This document shows, piece after piece, positions 28,076-37,258 of a stretch of 51,928 nucleotides of DNA. Origin of the DNA: Verrucomicrobiales bacterium (GTDB lineage Bacteria > Verrucomicrobiota > Verrucomicrobiia > Verrucomicrobiales > DEV007); NCBI GenBank assembly GCA_012960505.1, contig DUBC01000056.1, positions 1 through 51,928 of the forward strand. The letters are read 5' to 3'. Within the stretch, counting starts at the first letter, position 1. Each line of letters starts with the position of its first letter. Both the position numbers and the translations under genes were made by a program. The notes under the pieces are model-generated. The model saw only the letters and a program-made list of their open reading frames with translations, made no database searches and was not told where the DNA came from.

Positions 28076-29395
28076 TTACTTGAAAGTTCCCTCGAGGAAT
28101 GGTTCACCATACACCTTCTCGAAGGACTTGACCACCTTGAATTGTCCGTCTGAGCGGGTCTCCCCGATATAGACGTTTTTTGTTAGGTGGTGGTTCTTCT
28201 GGGAAGTAACTGGGCCAGCCGGACCATCAAAAGAAATGCCTTCCTCCAAGGCCTTCATGACCGCGGTTGGATCAAAGGTCCCGGCCTTCTCCACCGCTTT
28301 CTTCCACAGATACACCCCGTTGTAGGAGAGAACCATCGGGCTGCATGTTACGCGGTCTTCCTTTTTGATTCCCGTGACGTCTGTGTCAGCCAACCAACTC
28401 GCAAACGATTTCGTGAACTTGTTGTTCGCCGGTGTGTCGAGCGACATAAAGTAAGTCCAGCATCCCAGGTGCCCAACAAGGTCCTTCGTTGGCAGGCTGC
28501 GGAACTCGTCCTCTGACACTGAGAACGAAACCACCGGACAATCCTCCGCAGTCAGGCCGGAAGCCGCGAATTCCTTAAAGAACGGGACATTGCTATCGCC
28601 GTTGATGGTGTTTATTACACAGGCATCACCGCCGGCTGAAAAATTAGCAATTTCAGCAACAATGGCCTGATAATCGGTATGGCTGAATGGTGTGTATTTT
28701 CCGGCGCCAATAGTCTTGTTTCCCTCCTTACGCAATCCGCCACCGATATCCTCTTCCGCAATTCCTTTAGAGCGAAGATACTGAAAGAGGACAAGATTGG
28801 TGGTTTGCGGGTAGATGTAATCAGTGCCAACCAGGTAGAATTTCTTCTTCCCAGCCGCCAAAAGGTAATCCACAGCGGGGATCGCCTGCTGGTTGAGTGC
28901 TTCCGCGGTATAGAAAATGTTCGGAGACATTTCTTCTCCCTCATACTGGACGGGATAGAAGAGAAGACCCTTGTTCCTCTCGAACACAGGCAGAACGTGT
29001 TTACGGCTCACTGAGGTCCAGCAACCAAAGGTCACGGAAACCTTGTCATCAAGTAGCAGCTGCTTTGCCTTCTCAGCGAAATTCGGCCAGTCAGAGGCAC
29101 CGTCAGCAACGACGGGCTCGATCATTTTTCCCATGACGCCGCCTCCGGCATTGATTTCGTCGAATGTGAACAGAAGAACATCTCTAAGAGATGTTTCTGA
29201 AATCGCCATTGTTCCGCTCAAAGAGTGCAAGACTCCAACTTTTACCGTTTCTCCTGTAGATCCCCCTACAGTATTATTTGTGGTCGTATTTTCAGAGCTC
29301 TTTCCACAAGCTGCCAAGCCTATTACGGTGGCGGCTAGTATCGAGTTGAAGGTAGCGCAACGGATATATTTTAGTGTTTTAGTTATTTGTTTCAT
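28076..29395 (-). CDS. urtA: Urea ABC transporter substrate-binding protein UrtA (lipoprotein)
   Basis: A 439-residue periplasmic binding protein with a lipobox (VIGLAAC, about Cys30), so it is probably lipid-anchored. The UrtA hallmarks are clear: [76 protein letters not shown] and the terminal [12 protein letters not shown]. It delivers urea to UrtBC. First gene of the operon, preceded by a sigma-54 promoter. The gap to urtB is about 130 bases. Confidence 0.96.
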   Translation of the reverse strand: MKQITKTLKYIRCATFNSILAATVIGLAACGKSSENTTTNNTVGGSTGETVKVGVLHSLSGTMAISETSLRDVLLFTFDEINAGGGVMGKMIEPVVADGASDWPNFAEKAKQLLLDDKVSVTFGCWTSVSRKHVLPVFERNKGLLFYPVQYEGEEMSPNIFYTAEALNQQAIPAVDYLLAAGKKKFYLVGTDYIYPQTTNLVLFQYLRSKGIAEEDIGGGLRKEGNKTIGAGKYTPFSHTDYQAIVAEIANFSAGGDACVINTINGDSNVPFFKEFAASGLTAEDCPVVSFSVSEDEFRSLPTKDLVGHLGCWTYFMSLDTPANNKFTKSFASWLADTDVTGIKKEDRVTCSPMVLSYNGVYLWKKAVEKAGTFDPTAVMKALEEGISFDGPAGPVTSQKNHHLTKNVYIGETRSDGQFKVVKSFEKVYGEPFLEGTFK

Positions 29396-29458
29396 GTAAT
29401 GTAGAATTTCTAGGGTTTCGTTATAGTAGTCTTCTGAACTGTAGAGTAATTATTGTTT

Positions 29459-29474
29459 AGCATTTACTGTGCCA
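29459..29474 (-). promoter_or_regulatory. Sigma-54 (-24/-12) promoter for urtABCDE
   Basis: Minus strand TGGCACAGTAAATGCT: perfect -24 TGGCAC, GG-N10-GC spacing correct, -12 ATGCT with one mismatch to TTGCW. Predicted start near 29448, about 50 bases before the urtA ATG. Same architecture as the porin promoter at 23397-23413. Confidence 0.75.
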
Positions 29475-29771
29475 GATTGGTTTGCAATTAGAGTGTTAAG
29501 AAAAGGTCTCGTTTTTTCTCTTTTTAAAAATGTTACATATGAGGGTTGGAGCAACCCTTGTGGAGACAGGCCGATTAAGTTAATTAGCGAAAAACCTTAA
29601 GGCTCCCCAATCACCTCTCGTTTCTTTGTTAATTCTGTACTCTTGGAGACTCTTTTGCCGTCAACCTAATAATAGAGAGCGTAGTAGTAAGGACTTTGGA
29701 GTTTTCCATTAACTTTTTTCCGATATGTAGTAGCCATAGTTTTGAGTATTCCATTGGTTTATTGGTTAAAG

Positions 29772-29808
29772 GAGTGTGTGGGTTAGGTTTTAAACACCCT
29801 CTTTTTTT
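29772..29808 (+). terminator. Terminator-like hairpin with no visible + strand gene
   Basis: GAG-T-GTGT (29772-29779 region) pairs with ACAC-C-CTC (29794-29801) with one mismatch and a loop of about 14 nt, then seven T. No + strand gene precedes it, so it could end a small RNA from the urtA upstream region or stop read-through into the next gene. Confidence 0.45.
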
Positions 29809-29994
29809 GTATCGGCTACTTGCTACAAAGTTGATACATTACTAGAGATGAAATGCCGTTAAATGGCATCAACAACCTCCAATAAATACTGCTATTACAG
29901 TGTAAAGATTGTAACTCATTATTAATTCCAATACGTTGCCTTGTAAATCATTAACACGTAAACATTAGGAGAATGAAAATATATCATTACCAAG

Positions 29995-32157
29995 ATGTCA
30001 GGAACAGAAACCGATAACGTGAACATCAATGATTTTATCCAACTGGGAGCAAAACCTCCTTTCGGAGAAGAATGCCTTATTCTGTTACCAAATCGAATCA
30101 GTAAATCTGACCTCCTGATACTCACCTCGGACATTAACGCCGATGAATCAAAACCGATCCTACTACTTGATTCATCGCATTCAAGAAAAGACGAACTAGG
30201 CATAGATTCAAATGACTCGACCGTTGCTTCATTCGATTTCAGCTCCGGATCCAATGATGCATTACGCTCCATTATTGAACCTTTTAGACATAAAGAAAAC
30301 ACTATCATTTTCGTTCCTGCCAAGGCTTCGGTTAAAAATGGAGCTAATTTTCATTTTCCTTCCGATAATATCAGAAAGATTCTCGGACTCGACATTCCGA
30401 TCATTCCCCTTTTCGTCGAAAAAGTATCAGAAACCAAGCTGTCCATTGATAATGAAAAAGGAACAATCTATTCCTATGGTGAAATCCTAAGGGAAAGCAA
30501 TTTAACAATTCCAAGCTATCAGGAATCTCTACTCAAGGCAGGAGAAGAAGCATTCAGCAGTCACGAAATCTTTGATAATTCTCTACCCTATTCGATCATC
30601 AAGGGCCTTAAAAATTATGGATCAAAGACCACCATATTTGATGGGAATGACGGCACGGAACTCGTATTCACTAAAGTTTTCGCAGCAGCAGCAGCACTGA
30701 GCCGGATAATTAAAAAAGAAACTCAAAAGAACCGTGTCGGTATTGTACTAACACCAGGAAGGGGAGGCCTAATTGCAAATCTAGCCGTTCTACTATCCGG
30801 AAAAATCCCAGTTAATCTAAATTTCACTGCAGGATCTGATGCCATCACCTCTTCTATGGAACAGGCTGACCTGGACAAAATTATTACGGCAGAAGCATTC
30901 GTTGAAAAGTATCCAGGATTTCCCTGGCCTAACGACGATAAGATCTTGTTCATTGAAAAAATTCTTCCACCTTTAAAAAAGAAACTCATTTTATGGTTAC
31001 TAGCTTTAACTGTTTTTCCTCCCAAAATACTAGCTTCAATGCTTGGCATAACAAAAGACGGCGGTGATCAGGAAGCCGTTCTTCTCTTTACCAGCGGCAG
31101 TTCGGGAAACCCCAAAGGGGTAGTACTCACTCATCGCAATATTCTTGCCAACGTTTCACAGTTCGGCAGCAGGCTCGATCTCAGTAACGAGGATAAAGTC
31201 CTGGGATGCTTACCACTCTTTCATAGTTTTGGATCAACGGTTACGCTATGGTACCCCATGCTTGAGGGAGTTGATCTTGTCACCTACCCGAGCCCCTTAG
31301 ATCCTCCTAAACTCGCTAATCTTATTCAGAAACACAAGGTGACCCTCCTATTGGCAACCCCAACATTTCTAAGGGGTTACATGAGGAGAGTGGGTCCGGA
31401 ACAACTTGAAACCATTAAGTATGTAGTGACTGGCGCTGAAAAACTGCCCCAGAAACTGGCAGAAGCCTTTTCGGAGAAGTTCGGAAAGAAAGTAATGGAA
31501 GGGTACGGATTAACTGAAACTTCACCCGTTTCAAATGTGAACATTCCCAATGTCGATACTAGGAATAATGAACAACTGATTCCTAGTGAACGACTCGGCT
31601 CAGTCGGTCAGTTCTTACCCGGAGTCGCCGTAAGAATCACCGACACTAATGACGATACTCCGATACCGATAAATCAAAGCGGAATGATTTGGCTAAAAGG
31701 ATCCAACGTGTTCAAAGAATACCTTCATCTTCCAGATCAAACTAACGAAGTCATTAAGGATAAATGGTTCAGGACTGGAGACATTGGCAGAGTCGATGAG
31801 GATGGCTTCCTCTTCATTGAAGGAAGGCTATCAAGATTCTCAAAAATCGGCGGTGAAATGGTTCCGCATGAAACAATAGAAGCACATGTTAACAAGGCCC
31901 TCGGTTATGACTCTGATGCTGAAAAGAAAATCACCATCGTCGGGGTCCCAGACGAAGCCAAAGGTGAGGCCCTAGTAATGCTCAGTTCAGTCGAAATGGA
32001 TAATGATTCTATAAAGGCACTTCGACAGAAACTTTTGAATTCGGGTGTTGCTGCCCTTTGGATTCCAAAAGAAATAGTGAAAGTTGAAGAAATACCTTCT
32101 CTAGCTTCTGGTAAACTCGACATCAAGGGGTGTGAGGAACTGGCAAAGGTCCAATAG
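29995..32157 (+). CDS. AMP-forming acyl-ACP/acyl-CoA synthetase with degenerate acyltransferase-like N-terminus
   Basis: A 720-residue protein. Residues about 210-710 are an ANL-family adenylate-forming domain: LLFTSGSSGNPKGVVLTHRN (about 363), GYGLTETSP (about 502), WFRTGDIGRVDEDGFLFIEG (about 590) and the closing Lys of ASGKLDIKG. Closest in look to the synthetase part of Aas (acyl-ACP synthetase/lysophospholipid acyltransferase). The first about 190 residues resemble the end of a PlsC acyltransferase (IIFVPAKASVKNG in place of the FPEG motif; LDIPIIPLFVE). They show no H-x4-D motif, so that half is probably inactive. Likely role: fatty-acid activation for phospholipid repair. The MidA gene begins 24 bases after it. 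Confidence 0.85.
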   Translation: MSGTETDNVNINDFIQLGAKPPFGEECLILLPNRISKSDLLILTSDINADESKPILLLDSSHSRKDELGIDSNDSTVASFDFSSGSNDALRSIIEPFRHKENTIIFVPAKASVKNGANFHFPSDNIRKILGLDIPIIPLFVEKVSETKLSIDNEKGTIYSYGEILRESNLTIPSYQESLLKAGEEAFSSHEIFDNSLPYSIIKGLKNYGSKTTIFDGNDGTELVFTKVFAAAAALSRIIKKETQKNRVGIVLTPGRGGLIANLAVLLSGKIPVNLNFTAGSDAITSSMEQADLDKIITAEAFVEKYPGFPWPNDDKILFIEKILPPLKKKLILWLLALTVFPPKILASMLGITKDGGDQEAVLLFTSGSSGNPKGVVLTHRNILANVSQFGSRLDLSNEDKVLGCLPLFHSFGSTVTLWYPMLEGVDLVTYPSPLDPPKLANLIQKHKVTLLLATPTFLRGYMRRVGPEQLETIKYVVTGAEKLPQKLAEAFSEKFGKKVMEGYGLTETSPVSNVNIPNVDTRNNEQLIPSERLGSVGQFLPGVAVRITDTNDDTPIPINQSGMIWLKGSNVFKEYLHLPDQTNEVIKDKWFRTGDIGRVDEDGFLFIEGRLSRFSKIGGEMVPHETIEAHVNKALGYDSDAEKKITIVGVPDEAKGEALVMLSSVEMDNDSIKALRQKLLNSGVAALWIPKEIVKVEEIPSLASGKLDIKGCEELAKVQ

Positions 32158-32181
32158 AAATCCTAAGCAATACCCTTCATC

Positions 32182-33198
32182 GTGGATCCTCTCCGCAAAC
32201 GTTTAATTAATTCAGGACCAATCCCGTTCAGGGATTTCATGGAGAGTGCCCTCTATGATGATCATAGCGGCTACTACAGTACTAACATACGAGAAGTAGG
32301 AAGGACTGGAGACTTCTCAACCTCAACCACACTGAATGACTCATTGGCAAATGCCATAACTGCCTGGATCCAAAGAATATGGAGGCAAGACAAAGATCCT
32401 CCCCACTCAATCATTGAAATCGGTGCAGGTAACGGATCCCTCGCTAAGAAAATAATTAAAAGGATCGGTTTCTGGTCACGACTAAAACTTGAGTATCATA
32501 TTGTTGAAACATCAGAACCACTTCTTAAATTACAAGTTCATCGGCTCGGAAAAAGAAAACTATTGCAATGGCACAAAGATCCGGAATCTGCTCTTAAGTC
32601 CTGCTCAGGGAAAGCCTTGATAATATCCAATGAACTAATAGACGCATTCCCTGTAGAATTAGTTCAATGGGAACAACAAAAAGAAAAGTGGCGAAGAGTG
32701 ATGGCTCATTCAGATAATCAAGAATGGAACACCCGCGTCGGCGATGACTACGAAATTCCAAAAAATTCTTCTCTACTAGAATTACATAATTTTGAAGATG
32801 GACAACGCGTCGAAAGACATGACGACTTTGTCAGATGGTTTCACTCCTGGATACGATTCTGGAAACAGGGGCATATGCTCAGCATTGATTACGGCGACGA
32901 ATTCCCAACCCTTTATGAAAGACGCCCCAACGGGACTCTCCGGGCATACTTTGCACAAAATCGTTTCGAGCAAATGCATGAAATCCTTGCAAGGCCCGGG
33001 CATCAGGACATTACCTCGGACATCGACTTCACAGATATCAGAAAACGTATGCTTATAGATGGTTTAAAGGAAATCAAGTATCAGACTCAGGCCGAATTCA
33101 TTGCAGAGCATGACATCAAAGCATCACTTGGGAATCCATCAATCAATCCACAGGGGGCAGGAGAGGCTTTCAAGGTTCTTTGGCACCGTAAGACCTAA
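32182..33198 (+). CDS. MidA/NDUFAF7-family SAM-dependent protein arginine methyltransferase
   Basis: A 338-residue protein starting at GTG 32182. The DUF185/MidA landmarks are present: PFRDFMESALYDDHSGYYST, VGRTGDFSTSTTL, the SAM-binding IIEIGAGNGSLAKK (about residue 77), ISNELIDAFPVELV (about 148) and LSIDYGDEF. In eukaryotes this family methylates a complex I subunit; bacterial targets are not established. Co-oriented with the synthetase before and the isomerase after. Confidence 0.9.
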   Translation: MDPLRKRLINSGPIPFRDFMESALYDDHSGYYSTNIREVGRTGDFSTSTTLNDSLANAITAWIQRIWRQDKDPPHSIIEIGAGNGSLAKKIIKRIGFWSRLKLEYHIVETSEPLLKLQVHRLGKRKLLQWHKDPESALKSCSGKALIISNELIDAFPVELVQWEQQKEKWRRVMAHSDNQEWNTRVGDDYEIPKNSSLLELHNFEDGQRVERHDDFVRWFHSWIRFWKQGHMLSIDYGDEFPTLYERRPNGTLRAYFAQNRFEQMHEILARPGHQDITSDIDFTDIRKRMLIDGLKEIKYQTQAEFIAEHDIKASLGNPSINPQGAGEAFKVLWHRKT

Positions 33199-33272
33199 AT
33201 TATCCAATAAAATTAACCTCTCCGGCAGACAAGCCCTTGACATCAGGGGCAGCAAAGAAGAACTCTGAGATA

Positions 33273-34088
33273 ATGAAATTTGCACTATGTAATGAAACCT
33301 ATGTCGGCTGGGATTTCGATGCTACTTGCGAGCACATTGCCAGTAGCGGTTATGATGGAGTTGAAATTGCACCATTCACCCTCAACGAAGATCCAAGGGA
33401 GATCGGCGAAAGTGATGCTACCAAGATTGGCGCAATAGCCGAATCAGCAGGGCTCGAAGTAGTTGGACTCCATTGGCTCCTTGTCAAACCCGCTTGGCTT
33501 CATCTCACAACTGATGATCCGCTTCTACAAAAGGATACAGTTAATTTTGGAAAGCACCTCGTCCGCATCTGCGCCGCCATGAATGGCAAAGTCATGGTAT
33601 GGGGAAGCCCCAAACAGAGAACCATTCTTCCTGAATGGAACAGGAGCGATGCAATTGAACGTTCCGTTGAAACTCTATCTAAGATTTGTGAAACCGCATT
33701 GGAATATGACGTCATAATTGCAATGGAACCATTAGCAGAAGCAGAGACTAATTTTCTAAATACGGCGGAGGAAACAATTGAACTCATTAACAAAATCGAT
33801 AGCCCTGCTTGTAGACTTCACCTCGATGTTAAGGCGATGAGTGACGAACAAAAATCCATACCTCAAATAATCACCGAAAGCAGTGGCTACATCGCGCACT
33901 TCCATGCGAATGATCCCAACCTAAGGGGACCAGGAACCGGAGAAGTTGAATACGGCCCCATCGTCGAATCTCTCAGGTCTGTAGATTATCAAGGGTACGT
34001 TTCGGTCGAAGTTTTCGATTACAGTCCGGATCCTGAAACCATTGCAAAAGAAAGCATCACTTTCCTAAAGGAAGCTTTTAGTAAATGA
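33273..34088 (+). CDS. Sugar phosphate isomerase/epimerase-type TIM-barrel protein
   Basis: About 271 residues from ATG 33273, which has a GAGA just upstream; the frame opens at a TTG 12 codons earlier, but that segment is not conserved-looking. The AP-endonuclease-2/xylose-isomerase fold is shown by SGYDGVEIAPF, GLEVVGLHWLL, VIIAMEPLAEAETNFLNTAE, RLHLDVKAMS, IAHFHANDPNLRGPG and GYVSVEVFDYSPDP. The metal ligands Glu, Asp, His and Glu are in place. Such proteins are sugar or hydroxy-acid isomerases, epimerases or 2-keto-inositol enzymes; the substrate is unknown. Confidence 0.85.
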   Translation: MKFALCNETYVGWDFDATCEHIASSGYDGVEIAPFTLNEDPREIGESDATKIGAIAESAGLEVVGLHWLLVKPAWLHLTTDDPLLQKDTVNFGKHLVRICAAMNGKVMVWGSPKQRTILPEWNRSDAIERSVETLSKICETALEYDVIIAMEPLAEAETNFLNTAEETIELINKIDSPACRLHLDVKAMSDEQKSIPQIITESSGYIAHFHANDPNLRGPGTGEVEYGPIVESLRSVDYQGYVSVEVFDYSPDPETIAKESITFLKEAFSK

Positions 34089-34123
34089 AAAGGGTTCACT
34101 CGCAAGCAAGTGAACCCTTAAAA
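34088..34123. terminator. Bidirectional terminator hairpin between convergent genes
   Basis: A perfect 11-bp stem, AAGGGTTCACT (34090-34100) and AGTGAACCCTT (34109-34119), with an 8-nt loop. It is flanked by A-rich sequence on both sides, so T-runs follow on the minus strand (TTTTCATTT) and weakly on the plus strand. It lies exactly between the isomerase and LysM genes, which converge. Confidence 0.75.
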
Positions 34124-34143
34124 AAGTATTTACATAAATCCAA

Positions 34144-34569
34144 TTAAGGAATTGAGATCCTTTCTCCGATCCGGATAAGGCTACCGCTGATACCGTTAAC
34201 CTGCCTCAGAGTCGCAACCGTCGTACCGTAGTTACGCGAAATACTATAAAGAGTATCACCTTTCTTTACAGTATGAACACTTTGCTTGGACGCATAAGTT
34301 TTGTTAGGCTGGGGCGAAGGCGGCTGAATAGCAATGTCACCGCTACCAGGAGGAACGTAAGGATCGCCTACCGGCTGGCTGTAGAAATCATCTCCTCCTC
34401 CAGACTGCGAAGTATAAACATTATTGTATTCCTCGGCTGAAGCATAAGGATCACCGTAAGGCTGCCCTTCCTTACCATTGTAAACAAGGGGGCCGGTTTT
34501 TTTCTGCGTACAGGAAATACTCAAAACGGAAATTAAAGCAATTGATGTAAGGATCTTAATCTTCTTCAT
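34144..34569 (-). CDS. LysM-domain lipoprotein
   Basis: About 141 residues from ATG 34569; an ATG four codons upstream (34581) is also possible. A lipoprotein signal peptide (KILTSIALISVLSISC) is followed by a Tyr/Gly/Pro/Ser-rich linker with repeated GDPY motifs (QPYGDPYASAEEY, PVGDPYVPPGSGD). A single C-terminal LysM domain follows (VKKGDTLYSISRNYGTTVAT, LIRIGERISIP) that binds peptidoglycan glycan strands. Probably an envelope-tethered, peptidoglycan-associated lipoprotein. Confidence 0.9.
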   Translation of the reverse strand: MKKIKILTSIALISVLSISCTQKKTGPLVYNGKEGQPYGDPYASAEEYNNVYTSQSGGGDDFYSQPVGDPYVPPGSGDIAIQPPSPQPNKTYASKQSVHTVKKGDTLYSISRNYGTTVATLRQVNGISGSLIRIGERISIP

Positions 34570-34759
34570 AGTCACTGACATTGTTTGTGTGAGCTGATAT
34601 TTTACATATCCTAACTAGATGTCAAGGCCGCGTTCTAATTTCGGTCCTATAGTGGACGAAAAAACATCATTTATTTGATCCTGAATGCATAATTCAAGAA
34701 ATACAAAGCCAACCCAAGGCCATGTCGTCAAATTTAAGAGAGTAAAGTTAGGACTACTT

Positions 34760-35875
34760 CTAGCGCCGATTAAACAGCTCGCGGATCCTGTCCACGTCAA
34801 CGTCCTTCGGAATTTCTCTATTACCCCGACGCCCACCAAGATTTAAACCCTCTAGAGCCTTTTGAGCATCATTACGATTTGAATTTGCTGGAGAATTAGT
34901 CCCCCCGTTTTGTTTTTTCCTAGCAGCAAGCGTTTCAGCCTCTTTCGCCGCATCCTCAAATGAGCTAGGCTCGACTTCACCTGAAAGGTAACCTTCCAAT
35001 TCTTCGAGCCATGCATCTATGTCCTGATGCTCGGGATTACTTTTAACTAGGGAAACCATTGCAGTTAATGCGACTCTTTTCTTTCCTGCTCTGAGCAAGT
35101 CAAGATACTTGGCCCACTTCAATTTTGGGAGTGTCTTATTTGTAAAATCGATTTCAGCTTCCGTGCTGTCGGTCGCTGCGACTAAAGTGATCTCCTGAGA
35201 AATCCTCTTATCCCATGCGGCGGTCAGTTCCTTGACTCTTTCAGGGGTGCGATAAATAGGGAAAATCGTTGACTCGTAAATGCCGCTGATATCCATAGGA
35301 GCACGAGGCCAATTTTTGAGAGCGCTTAGCGTAGACTGCAACTCATAGACCTCTGCAAAAGTTGAACCTGTGGCTCCTGAATGCAAGATCCTCTTAGATT
35401 TGCCAAGGTGAGGATAAGCTGATAAGCAATTATCCATTAACGTAGTTAACTCAGGAACGAGTGCCTCCTTACTCTTATCTTTAGGGATTTGCGCTGCTCT
35501 AAGCGTAAGGACAAGAAACTGTAACTGTAACCGCCTGGCCGTAGAATGCTCCCGTGAACTGAGATTATCTTTATTCTTGGACTTCCAATCACGGTACTCT
35601 GATTCCTTAGCTCCTTTCCTAGTAAAATTGATTTCCTTGTAACACTTTAGATAAAACTCATATGCGGAAATTGGGGAAGAGGATGCTGCCCGAAATGCCG
35701 ATATCGCTGAAGAATGAACTCCGTACCGACCCTTCTTTACATTACCTTTTATGTTTTTAACGGTTTCCAGCATTTGAGCCTTTTCCGTAGGAGTGAGGGG
35801 CTGGTCCTGCGCAAGCAAAGGCGACGATAAAAAAATAAAAGAAAGTCCCAAAGTGAAGAGTTTGATAGGCTTCAT
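34760..35875 (-). CDS. Exported protein of unknown function
   Basis: A 371-residue protein with signal peptide (MKPIKLFTLGLSFIFLSSPL, cut near AQD). The mature part is mostly helical, without membrane segments or metal motifs (YEFYLKCYKEINFTRKGAKE, LQLQFLVLTLRAAQIPKDKS, ALTAMVSLVKSNPEHQDIDA). It ends in an Asn/Gln/Arg-rich tail and a short basic helix (VDVDRIRELFNRR). I do not recognise the family. The upstream 100 bp to ispH hold an A-rich stretch and no clear promoter. Confidence 0.7.
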   Translation of the reverse strand: MKPIKLFTLGLSFIFLSSPLLAQDQPLTPTEKAQMLETVKNIKGNVKKGRYGVHSSAISAFRAASSSPISAYEFYLKCYKEINFTRKGAKESEYRDWKSKNKDNLSSREHSTARRLQLQFLVLTLRAAQIPKDKSKEALVPELTTLMDNCLSAYPHLGKSKRILHSGATGSTFAEVYELQSTLSALKNWPRAPMDISGIYESTIFPIYRTPERVKELTAAWDKRISQEITLVAATDSTEAEIDFTNKTLPKLKWAKYLDLLRAGKKRVALTAMVSLVKSNPEHQDIDAWLEELEGYLSGEVEPSSFEDAAKEAETLAARKKQNGGTNSPANSNRNDAQKALEGLNLGGRRGNREIPKDVDVDRIRELFNRR

Positions 35876-35975
35876 ATAAATAAAATAGATCCAAGGAGCA
35901 AAATAATCAATACTCGCGTTAAATTTGCATAATAATCCTGTAATCCTATAAAAAAAAGAATCTAGGAACCATCAT

Positions 35976-36899
35976 TCAGCATAATATCCTCTCTTTTCCA
36001 AGATATTCCCGATCTTTTACCGCCAATTCTTCAGATATGGCTTTAATTCTCTCAGAAACACTTATCACCGTCTCGTTTAATGTCGAAGTGCCCGCAGTCA
36101 CTCCCACGTCCTTAACACCTATAAACCAATCAAGAATTAGATCTTCGGGCCTTTCAACCTGAACGGCTCTACATCCAAGGCTCTCCACTGTAGACACTAA
36201 TTGCGAAGTATTATTACTGTTAGAACCACCAACAACTACAATTAAATCACAAAACTCAGACAAATCTTTTACTGCCTTCTGTCTGTTCTTAGTGGGTGAA
36301 CATATCGTATCAATGAACCTCACTTCGCATGCATTCCTCGTGGAACGTATCTTCTCAACCAATTCATCAACCTTTTCGATAGATTGAGTAGTCTGAGAAA
36401 CAATACCAATCTTTCCCTCATAGGGCACATCAAATATATCCTCGTCCCCTTCGATTACTATTGCTTGTGGAAAGTCTCCGACAAGCCCATTCACTTCAGC
36501 GTGCCCCTTTTTGCCTATGACTACAGGAAAGAATCCGGAATCAATTAAAGAAACAAGAGATTCATGTGCCTTATGAACGAGGGGACATGTAGTATCTACC
36601 ACCTTCCTGTGAGTCGAGGCCCAACGGGATCGATCAGATTCAGAGGCGCCATGCGCAGTAATGATAACGGTCCCCGCAATATCTGTTATGGAGTTGTTCA
36701 GATCGCCTTGCTTGATCCCATTCTCAGTTAATTCCTGACTAACCAATGGGTTATGAACCAGCTGACCCAGAACTGTAACATCATTTTCATCATATGTGCT
36801 TCGAGTTGCCGCTAAAGCATCCTTCACACCAAAACACATCCCGTAATGGGATGCCAAATGTACATTTACTCGACTCATTATTTCTTTTTCTATCTTCAT
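35976..36899 (-). CDS. ispH: 4-hydroxy-3-methylbut-2-enyl diphosphate reductase
   Basis: A 307-residue iron-sulfur enzyme of the MEP pathway that converts HMBPP to IPP and DMAPP. The three cluster cysteines are Cys22 (GMCFGVKDA), Cys106 (DTTCPLVHKAH) and Cys201 (DTICSPTKNRQ). The ligand loops AHGASESDR, GHAEVNG, SQTTQS, GGSNSNNT and TAGTSTLNE are all present. ATG 36899 is the first start. An ATG at 36878 (MSRVNVHLASHYG) may be the true one, because a TATAAT box and an operator lie within 30 bases upstream. Being an ispH with its own operator next to a regulator is unusual. Confidence 0.96.
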   Translation of the reverse strand: MKIEKEIMSRVNVHLASHYGMCFGVKDALAATRSTYDENDVTVLGQLVHNPLVSQELTENGIKQGDLNNSITDIAGTVIITAHGASESDRSRWASTHRKVVDTTCPLVHKAHESLVSLIDSGFFPVVIGKKGHAEVNGLVGDFPQAIVIEGDEDIFDVPYEGKIGIVSQTTQSIEKVDELVEKIRSTRNACEVRFIDTICSPTKNRQKAVKDLSEFCDLIVVVGGSNSNNTSQLVSTVESLGCRAVQVERPEDLILDWFIGVKDVGVTAGTSTLNETVISVSERIKAISEELAVKDREYLGKERILC

Positions 36900-36902
36900 T
36901 TA

Positions 36903-36928
36903 ATTATATACTTTGTGATACAAAGTAT
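36903..36928 (-). promoter_or_regulatory. Palindromic operator with overlapping -10 box upstream of ispH
   Basis: ATACTTTGT (36908-36916), spacer GAT, ACAAAGTAT (36920-36928): a perfect 9-bp inverted repeat. On the minus strand a perfect TATAAT occupies 36908-36903, directly abutting it. A second copy with the same core, ACTTTGT-n3-ACAAAGT, lies at 37912-37932. The neighbouring winged-helix regulator is the obvious candidate to bind both. Confidence 0.75.
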
Positions 36929-36949
36929 TCTTACAAAAAAAATTAAATT

Positions 36950-37246
36950 TTATGAACTTCCCTGCTCAACAATTTGCTCAAGTAGCCTCAGGTACCCCTT
37001 GAATGCTTTTTTTCCTGAACGCGTTAGTAAATATTTAGTTACCTTGCGCCCTTTAAGTTCTTTCTCCGTAGATACATAACCCACTTTCTGAAGGCATCTC
37101 AAGTGAGTTATAAGATTCCCATCACTCATCTTTAATTGATCTCTGAGCTCCTGAAACTTCCATTCACCTCTGGAGGCCAGCATTGTCATTATAGACAACC
37201 TGCCTTTTTCGTGAATCGTTTTATCAAGCTTATCGAAATCAATCAT
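36950..37246 (-). CDS. Small winged-helix transcriptional regulator
   Basis: A 98-residue protein that is essentially one winged-helix domain (HTH_34/ArsR-MarR-like): KGRLSIMTMLASRGEWKFQE, recognition helix region MSDGNLITHLRCLQKVGYVS, then the wing KELKGRKVTKYLLTRSGKKA and a C-terminal dimerisation helix. No cysteine or histidine sensor site stands out. It lies 12 bases downstream of the membrane-protein gene and in front of ispH. The two palindromes bracketing this pair fit a dimeric repressor with 9-bp half-sites. Confidence 0.85.
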   Translation of the reverse strand: MIDFDKLDKTIHEKGRLSIMTMLASRGEWKFQELRDQLKMSDGNLITHLRCLQKVGYVSTEKELKGRKVTKYLLTRSGKKAFKGYLRLLEQIVEQGSS

Positions 37247-37258
37247 ATCAAATCCTCT

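Larger units (their letters stand above)
29396..29994. other. 599-bp intergenic region between divergent urtA and acyl-synthetase genes
   Basis: No credible gene. It holds the urtA sigma-54 promoter (annotated), a small AGGGTT/AACCCT hairpin (29542-29558), and a + strand terminator-like hairpin at 29772-29808. A TTGATACA segment (29831-29838) resembles one at the far end of the urea cluster. The remaining sequence is AT-rich. No tRNA or recognised riboswitch was seen. Confidence 0.6.

Noticed and set aside
28971..29399. 142-codon + strand frame opposite urtA
   Set aside because: Shadow of urtA, which is unambiguous on the minus strand.
29396..29994. Guanidine-type riboswitch suggested by CTAGGGTTTCG near 29410
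   Set aside because: It lies on the strand opposite to urtA, the second conserved segment is missing, and no matching gene follows within 500 bp.
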